Below, one piece after another: positions 16,496-25,722 of a DNA stretch of 64,000 nucleotides. Position 1 is the stretch's first letter. Each line of letters starts with the position of its first letter. The position numbers were made by a program, and so were the translations under genes. Location of the stretch: assembly GCA_037444305.1 (NCBI GenBank), contig JBBIMP010000021.1, positions 1 through 64,000 of the forward strand, written 5' to 3'. This stretch comes from JBBIMP01 sp037444305. Its GTDB lineage: Bacteria > Acidobacteriota > UBA6911. A model generated the notes under the pieces. It did no database searches and was not told where the DNA came from. It saw nothing but the letters and a program-made list of their open reading frames with translations.

Positions 16496-17554
16496 TTACT
16501 CCGGCGGCTTTTCGGATGTCAGCGTGCCCACCGGGCTCTTCTCCAGCAGGACCGCGATCCACTGCAGGTCGCGGGTGTTCTCCAGCATGATTTTGACGAT
16601 CATCGTCAGCGGCACCGACAGGAGCATGCCCACGGGGCCCCAGACCCATCCCCAGAAAATCAGGGACATGAAAATGACCAACACCGAAAGGCCCAATTGC
16701 CGGCCCATCAGCTGCGGCTCGATGAATGTTCCCAGGACCAGGTTGACCGCCAGGAACACCAGCGCCACGCCCAGGGCCCGCTCGGGCCCATGCTGGACCA
16801 CGCAAAGCAAGACCGGGGGGATCGCAGCCAGGATGGACCCGATGTTGGGAATGTAATTCATCAGAAACGCCAGAAGCCCCCAGAGCAGCGGGAAATCCAC
16901 GCCCAGGAGCGCCATGGCTATCGCGATCAACGCTCCTGTGGCGGCGCTGACCAGGGTTTTGATGCCGAGGTAGAGCTGGATCTCCTTTTGAATCGCCACG
17001 AACCTCTTTATTCCCCCCGCGCTGGAGCCAAACGCAATCTCCAGTTTTCTTCTCAACCCTGCCGCCTCGAAGAGGATGAACACCACGGCGATGAATATCA
17101 GCACGGTATTGGAGAGCACCGCGGCCGCGCCCTTAAGCATGCGCGTGGCCAGGTCCAGCGCCAGGCCGGCGTTGACGATTCCGCCCGACAGGTCGGAAGG
17201 AACATCCATGCCCCGCTCGCGCAGCCAGGTCATCGCGGTCCCCAAGAGGGTTTGCAGCTTCGCCTGGTAGCGGGGTGCAGCCTCGGCAAAACTCTGCAGG
17301 GACTGGCCAATAAGAATCGCGAGCAACGCCAGCGCCACGAGGTCCGCCAGGACTGTCAGCAGGATCGAGAGCCATGAAGGCACTTTCCTCCTCTGCAGCC
17401 AGTTCATGAAAGGGAGGCTGATCATGGCGACCAGCACCGCGACCAGAAACGGCAGAATGAGCGTGGACGCCGCCTTGAGGCCCGCCACGACAACCACGAT
17501 GCTGGCCACGATGACCAGAAACCTCGCTCCCAGGTCCATCGGCCCCGGCTGCAT
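16496..17554 (-). CDS. AI-2E family (PerM/YdiK/TqsA) transporter
   Basis: 352 residues with about eight hydrophobic segments in the order typical of the family: two N-terminal helices, a soluble region (about 85-140), a helix pair, and four closing helices. Family motifs include LLAFLMNYIPNIGSILAAIPPVLL and FIEPQLMGRQLGLSVLVIFMSLIFWGWVWGPVGMLLSVPLT. Members export autoinducer-2 or act as Na+/H+ or other small-molecule permeases, so the substrate cannot be predicted. The start has GGGAGG six bases upstream. It lies twelve bases after the glutamine-synthetase-family gene, on the same strand, so the two are probably cotranscribed. Confidence 0.9.
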   Translation of the reverse strand: MQPGPMDLGARFLVIVASIVVVVAGLKAASTLILPFLVAVLVAMISLPFMNWLQRRKVPSWLSILLTVLADLVALALLAILIGQSLQSFAEAAPRYQAKLQTLLGTAMTWLRERGMDVPSDLSGGIVNAGLALDLATRMLKGAAAVLSNTVLIFIAVVFILFEAAGLRRKLEIAFGSSAGGIKRFVAIQKEIQLYLGIKTLVSAATGALIAIAMALLGVDFPLLWGLLAFLMNYIPNIGSILAAIPPVLLCVVQHGPERALGVALVFLAVNLVLGTFIEPQLMGRQLGLSVLVIFMSLIFWGWVWGPVGMLLSVPLTMIVKIMLENTRDLQWIAVLLEKSPVGTLTSEKPPE

Positions 17555-17566
17555 GGATAACCTCCC

Positions 17567-19105
17567 TCAGTTTCGGTGTATGTCCCGGTGCATCAGCTTC
17601 CGCGTCGCCGTGAGGCGCTCCTCTGCCGTCATCCGGGCCAGATTGCGGTTCAGCACGGCGTCATCCTCCCGCATGAGCAGGTTGATGACGTAATCGATGA
17701 CCGTCGGCGGGAACACTCCAAAATCCTCGTACATCGCACGGCGTTCCCTGAGAAGGTTCGCGGCGGCCACGCAGCTTCCCGGGAGCTGTTCCAGGCTGTC
17801 GAGCAGCTCCTGGTTGGAAAATATGTTGCCTTTTATCCGAGTCTTCTCGGCTAGTTCGAGCGCGTCGGCCGCGCCCAGTCCGTGCTCGGCAGCCGTAGTG
17901 ATTCCGGCGAGCAGAAGATGGAACAGCGCGGAACCGTCGGGAGACCGAATTTCCACGGTCTGGTGTCCGCGCTCATCCTGGAACACCGCAGTCTCGCCCG
18001 GATTTACCCGGGGCGCCAGGTCGGCGGTCTTGTTCCAGCCCAGCGGCACGCGGATCAGCGCGGAGCGGTTGGAGTCGCTCCAGCAGATGCGGGTCGGCGC
18101 CTCCTGGTTGGGCACCAGCCTCAGGAAGGCCGAGGCGACCGTGTTGCCGAAGGCCGAAAGAGTGGCGGCATACCGGATCAGACCGCCGATGAGCTTAAGA
18201 GCCTCGGCGGAAAGCTCCCCGTTGCCCCCCGTCATGAGGCTGCGGCCGTTCCTCAGCAGTTCGAGGTGGAAGTGGAAGCCGTTCCCCGCAACCCCCTCCT
18301 CCAGCTTCGGCGCAAAGGTCGCCAGCATTCCGTGCCGAAAGGCTACGTTGCGCACAATCCAGCGGGCGAGCGCCACAATGTCCCCCATTTCGTCGATCGG
18401 CCGTGTCAGCAGCTCGATCTCGTGCTGCTCCGCCCGCATCCCCTTCAGGCTGGGCCTGTCGGAACGAACCGAGTCGATAAAACCCACTTCCGCATGGGAA
18501 TACTTGACCGCGCCGGTGATCTGCCCTATGTGACGGACCATCTCATCCACGATGCTGCCGTACTTGAAAAATGGCCCCGAGGCATGGTATCCGGCCTGCC
18601 GGGGAGGCTCGAAGATCTGCCGCCCGCCCTCGCCGATCAGGAAAAACTCCAGTTCGCCCAGGGCGTGCAGTTCCGTGCCGGTGCGCTCGCGAAACCTCTG
18701 GTGGGCAATCGCAAGTATGTTGTCTGGGGTGAAGGGCGCAGGTTCCCCGCGGCGGTCCAGGAAGCGGCAAAGGAAGTTGAGGCTGCGGTCATCGAAAGGA
18801 TTGATGAAAGCGGTGCGGTAGCAGGGCAGGACATACAGATCGGAGTCGCTCGGGTCCACCAGATCCTTGAAGAGCGAGGAGCCGTCCACCCGTTCCCCGG
18901 CGGCCAGGATCCGCTCCGCCTGGCGCATGGTACTGAAGGGCAGCTTCAATTCCTTCAGCTGGCTGTCGATGCCGGTGTAGTGAAAGGTGAAGCGTTCGAT
19001 CCTGTGCCCGGCGACCACCTTGAGCATGTCGGCCCGCGTGAATGCTCCTGCTTCCTTGTCCAGGTAACTCCCGAGGTAGTTGGATAATGCCGGTTTCTCA
19101 TTCAT
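17567..19105 (-). CDS. Glutamine synthetase family protein
   Basis: 512 residues with the GS catalytic fold: ELEFFLIGEGG (metal-binding Glu), EVGFIDS, GNGFHFHLEL (the ammonia/ATP His region, normally GxGMHxHxS), NRSALIRVP and VEIRSPDGSA. The beta-grasp N-terminus is divergent, and no adenylylation-site motif is visible near the C-terminus. It is therefore probably not a classical GlnA but a GS-like gamma-glutamyl ligase or an unregulated paralogue; the amine substrate is unknown. The ATG at 19105 has GGGAG eight bases upstream. A perfect 7-1-7 palindrome lies just upstream at 19121. Confidence 0.85.
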   Translation of the reverse strand: MNEKPALSNYLGSYLDKEAGAFTRADMLKVVAGHRIERFTFHYTGIDSQLKELKLPFSTMRQAERILAAGERVDGSSLFKDLVDPSDSDLYVLPCYRTAFINPFDDRSLNFLCRFLDRRGEPAPFTPDNILAIAHQRFRERTGTELHALGELEFFLIGEGGRQIFEPPRQAGYHASGPFFKYGSIVDEMVRHIGQITGAVKYSHAEVGFIDSVRSDRPSLKGMRAEQHEIELLTRPIDEMGDIVALARWIVRNVAFRHGMLATFAPKLEEGVAGNGFHFHLELLRNGRSLMTGGNGELSAEALKLIGGLIRYAATLSAFGNTVASAFLRLVPNQEAPTRICWSDSNRSALIRVPLGWNKTADLAPRVNPGETAVFQDERGHQTVEIRSPDGSALFHLLLAGITTAAEHGLGAADALELAEKTRIKGNIFSNQELLDSLEQLPGSCVAAANLLRERRAMYEDFGVFPPTVIDYVINLLMREDDAVLNRNLARMTAEERLTATRKLMHRDIHRN

Positions 19106-19120
19106 GCATGAACTCCCGGG

Positions 19121-19135
19121 TATGATCAGATCATA
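19121..19135. promoter_or_regulatory. Palindrome upstream of the GS-family gene, possible operator
   Basis: TATGATCAGATCATA is a perfect inverted repeat of 7-1-7, centred about 22 bases upstream of the start codon. Its length and symmetry suit a dimeric repressor. No regulator gene is adjacent, so its partner is unknown. Confidence 0.4.
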
Positions 19136-19233
19136 AATTCAGAGTAATCACCATCGTGCGAGCAATGCCCACACTTCCTTCATTGTAACCTCAGTCGGCA
19201 AGTCATTTCACGAATACGGCACGGACGGGAGAG

Positions 19234-19262
19234 AAAAGCCGAGCCGTGGAGGTCCGGCTTTT
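19234..19262 (-). terminator. Probable terminator after the MFS gene
   Basis: AAAAGCCG (19234-19241) and CGGCTTTT (19255-19262) are complementary around a 13-base loop. On the minus strand the stem ends in TTTTCTCT, 21 bases after the MFS stop. The A/T-rich outer stem would work in either direction. Confidence 0.5.
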
Positions 19263-19282
19263 CGGCGCCGCGGTTCCGGCCG

Positions 19283-20518
19283 CTATGCGCAGCCCTTTTC
19301 CTCGTGAGTGGGAGGCAGGAACAGAGCCACCGTGAAACCTGCCAGCGGCATGAGCGCCGAAATCCACAGGACGGCCGGCACGCCGACGAGATCGGCCACC
19401 CAGCCCAGCAGTGCGACGGCTACCCCGCCCGTGCCGATCGCAAAGCCGACGATCAGCCCCGATGCCAGGCCTGCGCTGCGCGGCAGGTAAGCCTGGCCCA
19501 GGATTACCGTGACGGTGAAGGTGGAAACCAGCGCGCCGCCGAAAAGAGCCAAGGCAATCACGGCCGGGATGCCCTTCGCGAGAAGGAAGGATGCGCCGAA
19601 AGGCGCTGCGAGCATGAACGCGGCGATTGTGAATCGGCGCGCGCCCCACCGGTCCGCCAGCGGCCCTCCGATCAGCGTTCCCACGGCCCCGGCGCCGAGA
19701 AAGACAAAGAGCAGGGAGCCCACCAGCCTGGGGTCAGCCTTGAGGTAATCGACGTAATAGAACGGGATGAACGTCGCGAAACCAAGCTGCGTCCAGGACC
19801 GGATCGCGACTACCAGGATCAGCAGGGCAATCGCTCCCGGCCTGGCTTCTCCAAGATCCTGCGAACTCCCACCGGGCATCGCGCCCGGGTCGCTCGCCTT
19901 GAACCGGGCAAGGACCGCGAACAGAACGAGCGCGAACACACCGGCAGGAAGCAGGAGGAAGAGGGTGGCGTTGAGACCGAAGCCGGCCACCAGGAACATG
20001 ATGAGCGGGGGACCGAGCGCGATCCCCAGGTTGCCGCCGACGGAGAACCAGGAAACGGCGGTTGCCTTTCGGCGGTGGGCCACTGCTGCGGCGGTCTTGT
20101 ATCCCTCCGGGTGATAGGCCGCCACCCCCAATCCCATCAGGATCAGCAGTCCCACGAGCAGCCATGTGCTCCGGACCACGCCCGCCAGCGCCAAGCCGAA
20201 ACCGGCCAGGAAAACCGACAACGGAAGCACCCAGCGCCGCGCCCGTCGATCGGCCAGGAAGCCGAAGAGCGGCTGGATGACCGAGGAGGTCAGGGTAGAG
20301 ACGAGCACCAGGGCCCCGGCCGCGGCATAGGACAAGCCATGAGCCTGTCGCAGGAACGGAAGCACCGCCGTGAAAGCCCCCTGGTTCAGGTCCACCACCA
20401 GGTGTCCGATGGCCAGGCAGGCAACCAGCCTTACGTTGGGAATGAGCGGTTCGCGTTTCGCCCCGGCTTCCGAGCTTTCCGCGGCGCCGGGTGCCGAATT
20501 CAGTCTGCGGCCGGACAT
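19283..20518 (-). CDS. MFS transporter resembling fosmidomycin-resistance protein Fsr
   Basis: 411 residues with twelve predicted helices. The first helix region, GHLVVDLNQGAFTAVLPFL followed by GLSYAAAGALVL, is the Fsr-type signature, and the A-motif-like loop FGFLADRRARRW and AAYHPEGYKTAA fit as well. Fsr exports fosmidomycin, but most members have unknown physiological substrates, so only efflux by proton antiport is predicted. The ATG at 20518 has GAGG seven bases upstream and is preferred to the in-frame ATG at 20551. The N-terminal 37 residues are hydrophilic. Confidence 0.88.
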   Translation of the reverse strand: MSGRRLNSAPGAAESSEAGAKREPLIPNVRLVACLAIGHLVVDLNQGAFTAVLPFLRQAHGLSYAAAGALVLVSTLTSSVIQPLFGFLADRRARRWVLPLSVFLAGFGLALAGVVRSTWLLVGLLILMGLGVAAYHPEGYKTAAAVAHRRKATAVSWFSVGGNLGIALGPPLIMFLVAGFGLNATLFLLLPAGVFALVLFAVLARFKASDPGAMPGGSSQDLGEARPGAIALLILVVAIRSWTQLGFATFIPFYYVDYLKADPRLVGSLLFVFLGAGAVGTLIGGPLADRWGARRFTIAAFMLAAPFGASFLLAKGIPAVIALALFGGALVSTFTVTVILGQAYLPRSAGLASGLIVGFAIGTGGVAVALLGWVADLVGVPAVLWISALMPLAGFTVALFLPPTHEEKGCA

Positions 20519-20581
20519 GGTTGCCTCAACGGGTTCGTGCGGTCTCGCCACGCCGGGTCCGGCCCTCCCTGCCCGGTCATG

Positions 20582-22033
20582 CTACCGCTCATAAGACTCG
20601 CGGTAGGAGCTGCGCGAGAGGGGGATCAGGTAATGCCATGGATCGCCGCTGATGCGGGTTCGCGCATCCGCCAGCGTCCTCTCGCCCGCGTAGCTAACCG
20701 AGGAGGCCAGGTGGCCCCGGATGCGGTGAAGCACATCGATCACGCTCCCCTTGTAGGGCACCTGCATCTCCTGCCCTTCGGGCGGCGCAGAGAACAGCCC
20801 CTCCGCTTCCTCCTCCTCGTCCTGGTAGAGTGCCTGCAGCACTGCCTCGGGGGAGGTCATGCCGCGGTAGAGCTTCTTTTTCTGTCCGGTCGACGGATCG
20901 ATGATCAGGTGGCCCGGCGCCTCGTCGGTGCCCGACAGCATGTTCCCCAGCATCACGGTGGAGGCACCGCAGGCAATGGCCATGAAGATGTCCTTGTCGT
21001 TCCGGACGCCGCCATCGGCGATGATGGGAATGGATTCCCCCACGGCGTGCCAAACCTCGCGTATAGCCTGCAGCTGGGGCACCCCGGCGCCCGTTTCGAG
21101 CCGCGTCCGGCAGCCGCGCCCGGGGCCTATGCCGACCTTGATGCCGTCGACGCCTAGTTCCCTGAGAAACAGCGCCCCCTCGGCGGTGCCCACATTGCCG
21201 CAGACAAGTTCCGCCTCGCCGTGGCTCCGGCGGAAGCCCTCGACGGCAGCTTTCATGTTTTCCGAGTGCCCGTGCGCGATGTCCATCACGAGAAAGTCCG
21301 CCCCGGCCTTCAGGAGTGCCGAGGCCCGCTCCAAGAAATCCCCGCGCGCGCCGATCGCGGCGCCGGCCAGGAGCCTTCCCTTTCCATCCTTGCTCGTATA
21401 AGGGCGTTGCCGGCTCAGGATCAGGTCCTTTTTGGTGATCAGCCCGAGGATCTCGTTCTCCGGAGAAACCAGGGGAAGTTTCTCAATGCGGTGCTCGAAC
21501 AGGATCCGCTCGGCCTCGAGGTTGCCTATGCCGGGTGCCGCTGTGACCAGCCGGCCCACCGGGGTCATGAACTCCTCCACCTTGCGATCCTCCTGTCCAT
21601 CCGTCCAGGGCAGGTCGCGGTTGGACAGCAATCCCGCCAGCCGGTAGCTTCCGGCGGATTCTTCGATCAGGATGCCGGTGATGTCGTGCTTCTGGATGAA
21701 GAGTCTCGCCTCCCGGATCGTGGCGCCAAGGGGCAGGCATGCGGGCCGTTCCACCAGGTGGCCGTGGCTTCGCTTTACGAGAGCCACTTCCGCGGCCTGG
21801 TCGGCGATCGACATACCGCGGTGCAGCACTCCTGCGCCTCCTTCCAGCGCCATGGTCTTGGCCATCGAGGCGCCCGTGACGCTGTCCATGTTCGCCGAGA
21901 CGATCGGCAAGGCGATCTCATGCCGGAGCGTGAGCCGGCTGCAGAGATCAGCCTTCGAACGACTCTCGAGAATGCCGCGCTGGGGCCGGAACAGAAAATC
22001 GTCGAATGTCTTGCCGATGAACTCTCTTTCCAT
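20582..22033 (-). CDS. IMP dehydrogenase / GMP reductase family protein with CBS pair
   Basis: 483 residues of the IMPDH barrel family. Features in order: TFDDFLFRPQRG, LPIVSANMDSVTG, a tandem CBS insertion (about residues 95-210, with HDITGILIEES and HRIEKLPLVSPENEILGLIT), then GADFLVMDIAHGHS and the phosphate/catalytic loop GIGPGRGCRTRLETGAG with the active-site Cys. The usual loop is GPGSxCxTR, so the Gly-Arg variant places it near GuaB1-type proteins, some of which are GMP reductases. IMPDH or GMPR activity cannot be decided here. The start at 22033 lies five bases after the ligA stop. Confidence 0.85.
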   Translation of the reverse strand: MEREFIGKTFDDFLFRPQRGILESRSKADLCSRLTLRHEIALPIVSANMDSVTGASMAKTMALEGGAGVLHRGMSIADQAAEVALVKRSHGHLVERPACLPLGATIREARLFIQKHDITGILIEESAGSYRLAGLLSNRDLPWTDGQEDRKVEEFMTPVGRLVTAAPGIGNLEAERILFEHRIEKLPLVSPENEILGLITKKDLILSRQRPYTSKDGKGRLLAGAAIGARGDFLERASALLKAGADFLVMDIAHGHSENMKAAVEGFRRSHGEAELVCGNVGTAEGALFLRELGVDGIKVGIGPGRGCRTRLETGAGVPQLQAIREVWHAVGESIPIIADGGVRNDKDIFMAIACGASTVMLGNMLSGTDEAPGHLIIDPSTGQKKKLYRGMTSPEAVLQALYQDEEEEAEGLFSAPPEGQEMQVPYKGSVIDVLHRIRGHLASSVSYAGERTLADARTRISGDPWHYLIPLSRSSYRESYER

Positions 22034-22038
22034 GGCTC

Positions 22039-24054
22039 TCACCCCTCGATCATCCGCTTCAGCTCCTCTTCTGAAATGCTGGCGATCCCCAGTTCGGCGG
22101 CCTTCTGCGCCTTCGACCCCGGATCCGTCCCGGCGAGAAGATAATTGACTTTGGACGACACGGCGGACACGACCCGGCCGCCGCTGCGTTCTATCCACTC
22201 GGCGGCTTCCTTGCGGCTCAGAGTGGGGAGCGTCCCGGTAATCACGAAACTCAGGCCTGCGAGCGGACCGCCTGCCGGCCGCCTGCCGGCCGCGCCGCGG
22301 AAATTCAGTCCCGCCGCCTGCAGTCGGCGGATCAGCTCCGCGTTCGCTCCGGAAACGAAGTACTCCCGCACACTGCCGGCAATCTCCGGTCCGATCCCCT
22401 GCACGGCGGCGATCTCCTCTTCCGTGGCGGAACCCAGCGCCTCGACACTGCCGAAGGATGAGGCCAGCAAATCGGCGATGGTCGCGCCCACGTGCCTGAT
22501 TCCGAGCGCAAACAGCACCCGCCCGAACGGCTGCTCCCTGCTCTTCTCGATGCCGGCCAGCAGGTTCTCCACCGATTTCTCCTGGAAGCCCGGGATGAGC
22601 GCCGCCTCTTCCGCGGTCAGGCTGTAGAGATCCGCGGCGTCCGAGACCAGGCCGAGCTCGATCATTTTCTCGACCGTCTGCGGACCCAGGCCCCGGATAT
22701 CCATGGCGCCCTGGCTCACAAAGTGAACGAGAGCCTCGAGGCGCTGGGCCGGACAGCCGGGGTTGACGCAGTAGGCCATGGCGTCTCCCTCATTCCTGCG
22801 GATGGCCTCGCAGCAGGCCGGGCACTTCTCCGGATAGTGAAACTCCTTCTCCACGCCCGTCCGTTTCTCCCGCACCGGTCCCACGACCTGGGGAATCACG
22901 TCGCCCGCCCGCTTGACGATCACGACATCCCCTTCGCGGATATCCTTGCGCCGTATGTCGTCCGCGTTGTGCAGCGTCGCGTTGCGGATCGTGACACCCC
23001 CCAGGCGGACCGGCTCCAGCACGGCGTACGGGTTGAGCGCACCCGTCCGGCCTACATTGATCCCGATCTCGAGCAGGCGAGTGGTCGCGAGCTGTCCCGG
23101 AAACTTGTAGGCCACCGCCCATCGCGGATCGCGGCTTACGACTCCCAGCCGTTCCTGCTGTCCCAGATCGTTCACCTTGACAACCACGCCGTCGATTTCG
23201 TAATCCAGCGACTCCCGTTTTTCCTGCCACTCGCGGCAGTAGCCGATCACGTCGTCGAGGGTCTTCTGGTGCCGCGAAAGGGGGTTTACGGGAAAACCCC
23301 ATTTGCCGAGCCATTCGAGAGCCTCTTTCTGGGTGCGGACCTCGATCCCTTCGGCGTATCCGATCGAGTAGGCAAAGAACGCCAGGGGGCGCCGGGCAGT
23401 GATTTCGGGATCCAGTTGCCGGAGCGCCCCCGCCGCCGCATTGCGCGGGTTGGCGAACAGGCTCTCGCCGGCCGCCTCGCGCTCCTGGTTGAAGCGGTTG
23501 AAGGCGGATAGCGGCAGGTAGACCTCCCCGCGGACCTCTACCAGCTCGGGCAGCTGCGCCGCATCTCTCAGCCGGAGCGGGATCGAGCGGATGGTCCGGA
23601 GGTTGGCCGTGACCTCCTCTCCCTCCAGGCCGTTGCCCCGGGTGGCGCCCCTTGCCAGCTTCCCGCGCTCGTAGGTGAGCGCCACAGCGTTGCCGTCGAT
23701 CTTGAGCTCCGTGACGAACTCCACGGGTTCGTCATCCAGGAGATTCAGGATCCGGCGGTGGAACGCCCTGAGTTCCTCCTCGTCGAAGGCGTTGGCCAGG
23801 CTGAGCATGGGTCGCAGGTGTCGGATTTTTGCGAACCGATCCTGCGGTTCGCCGCCGACCCTGGCGGTGGGCGAATCGGGCGAGGCCAGCTCGGGAAACT
23901 CCCGCTCCAGCTCCGTCAACTCGCGCAACATCCGGTCGTACTCTGCGTCGCCGACGACCGGGTCGTCCACGACATAGTACCGGTAGTTGTGGAATTCTAT
24001 TTCCTTTCGCAGCTCCGCCACCCGGGCCGCGATCTGGTCAGGATTTCTGTCCAC
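22039..24054 (-). CDS. ligA: NAD+-dependent DNA ligase
   Basis: 671 residues, the full normal length, with all domains: Ia (YRYYVVDDPVVGDAEYD), adenylation domain with the nucleophile Lys118 in ELKIDGNAV, OB fold (GVVSRDPRWAVAYKFPG, NVGRTGALNPYAVLEPV), four-Cys zinc finger (CPACCEAI ... YCVNPGCPAQ), helix-hairpin-helix repeats (about 450-580) and a C-terminal BRCT domain (LSFVITGTLPTLSR onward). It seals nicks in replication and repair using NAD+. The IMPDH-like gene follows with a five-base gap. Essential gene in most bacteria; no defect seen. Confidence 0.97.
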   Translation of the reverse strand: MDRNPDQIAARVAELRKEIEFHNYRYYVVDDPVVGDAEYDRMLRELTELEREFPELASPDSPTARVGGEPQDRFAKIRHLRPMLSLANAFDEEELRAFHRRILNLLDDEPVEFVTELKIDGNAVALTYERGKLARGATRGNGLEGEEVTANLRTIRSIPLRLRDAAQLPELVEVRGEVYLPLSAFNRFNQEREAAGESLFANPRNAAAGALRQLDPEITARRPLAFFAYSIGYAEGIEVRTQKEALEWLGKWGFPVNPLSRHQKTLDDVIGYCREWQEKRESLDYEIDGVVVKVNDLGQQERLGVVSRDPRWAVAYKFPGQLATTRLLEIGINVGRTGALNPYAVLEPVRLGGVTIRNATLHNADDIRRKDIREGDVVIVKRAGDVIPQVVGPVREKRTGVEKEFHYPEKCPACCEAIRRNEGDAMAYCVNPGCPAQRLEALVHFVSQGAMDIRGLGPQTVEKMIELGLVSDAADLYSLTAEEAALIPGFQEKSVENLLAGIEKSREQPFGRVLFALGIRHVGATIADLLASSFGSVEALGSATEEEIAAVQGIGPEIAGSVREYFVSGANAELIRRLQAAGLNFRGAAGRRPAGGPLAGLSFVITGTLPTLSRKEAAEWIERSGGRVVSAVSSKVNYLLAGTDPGSKAQKAAELGIASISEEELKRMIEG

Positions 24055-24110
24055 GGTGTTCCTGCACGGGGATCCGCTCCCCTGAACCGCGCCGATCCAA
24101 GGTTTCTGTG

Positions 24111-25625
24111 CTACATGGTGAGCAGCGCTGCAATGCTGACGATTCCCTTGAAAAAATGGCCCAGGCGCAGATTCTCGTTCTCGGCATGCTGATTGTTGTC
24201 GAAATTGACGATCGGAGCGCTGATTGCCGGGAAGCCGAGGGTTCGGATGAACTGGCTGATCGGCACGGTGCCGCCGCTGGTGCGGATCCGCACCGGCTCT
24301 TCACCCCAGGTACGGTGCAGGGCCTCGCTGACCATCAAGGATTCGGGAAGATCCATCTCCGTCCGGTAGGCTTCCGTCACCCCGCGCCGCGCGACCCTTA
24401 CTATCCTCGGGTACCTTGCCCGGGTCTCGTCGTCGGGCTCCCGGTCGACAATGTGGTACCCCTGCCTGCGGATGTGATCCAGCACTTTGTCCACCAGAGC
24501 CGCGCCCGGCGTTTCCTTGACCAGCCGGATGTCGATGGAGGCGACGGCTTCGGAGGGGACGACGGTGCGGGCCTCCGCGCCCACGTAGGCGCTGCGGAGG
24601 CCGCGGATGTTGAGGCTCGGGAACTGCATGGCCTCCTGCAGGCTGCGTCCGACCGCATCGGTGCCGGCAATCCCGAACAGCCGCTTCAACTCCTCGGGGT
24701 CGTCCGGAACGGCTTCCTGGATCCTGCGCTCCTCGGGCGAAAGCGGCGAGATCCCGCCGTAAAAACCCTCCACCGTCACACGTCCCTGGTCATCCTTCAT
24801 CGAGCTCAGCAGCTGCGCCAGGCGAAGCGCCGGGTTGGGAACCCAGTTGCCATAATGGCCGCTGTGCAGAGCGAACTTCGGTCCGTAGACCGTCAACTCC
24901 AGGGCCGCAATCCCGCGCGCGCCGAAATTGAGGGTCGGCCGCCCGACCGGGTGCACCGGCCCGTCCAGGATGATCAGAACGTCTGCCTGGAATTTCTCCC
25001 GGTACCGGCCGATCGCCGGAGTGATGCTGGGGGAACCGGCCTCCTCCTCGCCGTCCAGCACCACGCGTATGTTGCTCTTCGGGGCCCGCCCGGAGGCGCG
25101 CAGGGCATCCAGCGCTGCGCAGAAGGCCACGATCGGCGACTTGTCATCGGAAGCCGATCGGGCATAGATCCGCCAGTCCGGCTCGAAGCGGCTCAGGCGG
25201 AGAAAGTCCGGAATCTCCTTCGCGCCATCCTCCATCCGGCCGGTACGCAGGATCGGAATGAACGGGTCCGCCTGTTGCCAGCCGGACGGATCGACCGGCT
25301 GGCCGTCGTAGTGGATGTAAAAAAGGATCGTGCGCGTCGCCCCTGCCGGACGAAGCTCGCCGTAAACCAGCGGATTTCCATCCGTCTCGAGGATCTCGGC
25401 CGCCATGCCCCGCCTTGCCAGCATGCCCCGCAAAAACTCTGCATTGCGTCTTATGTTCGGCTTGTCGGCGGCGATGTTGGGAATCGAGAGCAGGTCCACC
25501 AGCTCAGACATTATCGCCTGCTGGTGCCCATCCACGTAGTTCTCCACGGCCTTTCTCAGGTCGGAGGCCTGCGTTTGAAAGGCGCCAAACAACGCGAGCA
25601 CCGCCACCGTCAGTCTGGTCGACAT
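24111..25625 (-). CDS. Secreted M20-family metallopeptidase
   Basis: 504 residues with a signal peptide (cleavage near residue 20, ...FQTQASDL). M20 metal-binding motifs are visible: LFYIHYDGQPVD (His and Asp), SASDDKSPIV (bridging Asp), VVLDGEEEAGSPS (catalytic and metal Glu), FALHSGHYGNWVPNP in the dimerisation domain, and NFDNNQHAENENLRLG near the end with the last His. It probably cleaves small peptides or dipeptides in the periplasm as a dipeptidase or carboxypeptidase. It sits beside another peptidase, M19, on the same strand 98 bases downstream of that gene. Confidence 0.9.
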   Translation of the reverse strand: MSTRLTVAVLALFGAFQTQASDLRKAVENYVDGHQQAIMSELVDLLSIPNIAADKPNIRRNAEFLRGMLARRGMAAEILETDGNPLVYGELRPAGATRTILFYIHYDGQPVDPSGWQQADPFIPILRTGRMEDGAKEIPDFLRLSRFEPDWRIYARSASDDKSPIVAFCAALDALRASGRAPKSNIRVVLDGEEEAGSPSITPAIGRYREKFQADVLIILDGPVHPVGRPTLNFGARGIAALELTVYGPKFALHSGHYGNWVPNPALRLAQLLSSMKDDQGRVTVEGFYGGISPLSPEERRIQEAVPDDPEELKRLFGIAGTDAVGRSLQEAMQFPSLNIRGLRSAYVGAEARTVVPSEAVASIDIRLVKETPGAALVDKVLDHIRRQGYHIVDREPDDETRARYPRIVRVARRGVTEAYRTEMDLPESLMVSEALHRTWGEEPVRIRTSGGTVPISQFIRTLGFPAISAPIVNFDNNQHAENENLRLGHFFKGIVSIAALLTM

Positions 25626-25722
25626 TTTTCCTCCCTGGCCCGATTACTGGATGGGGCGCAAAGGCGTAAACCCGACAGAGGCGGCGGCACGCGCCCCCGA
25701 TCCAGGCTCCCCGCTGTGCCCG

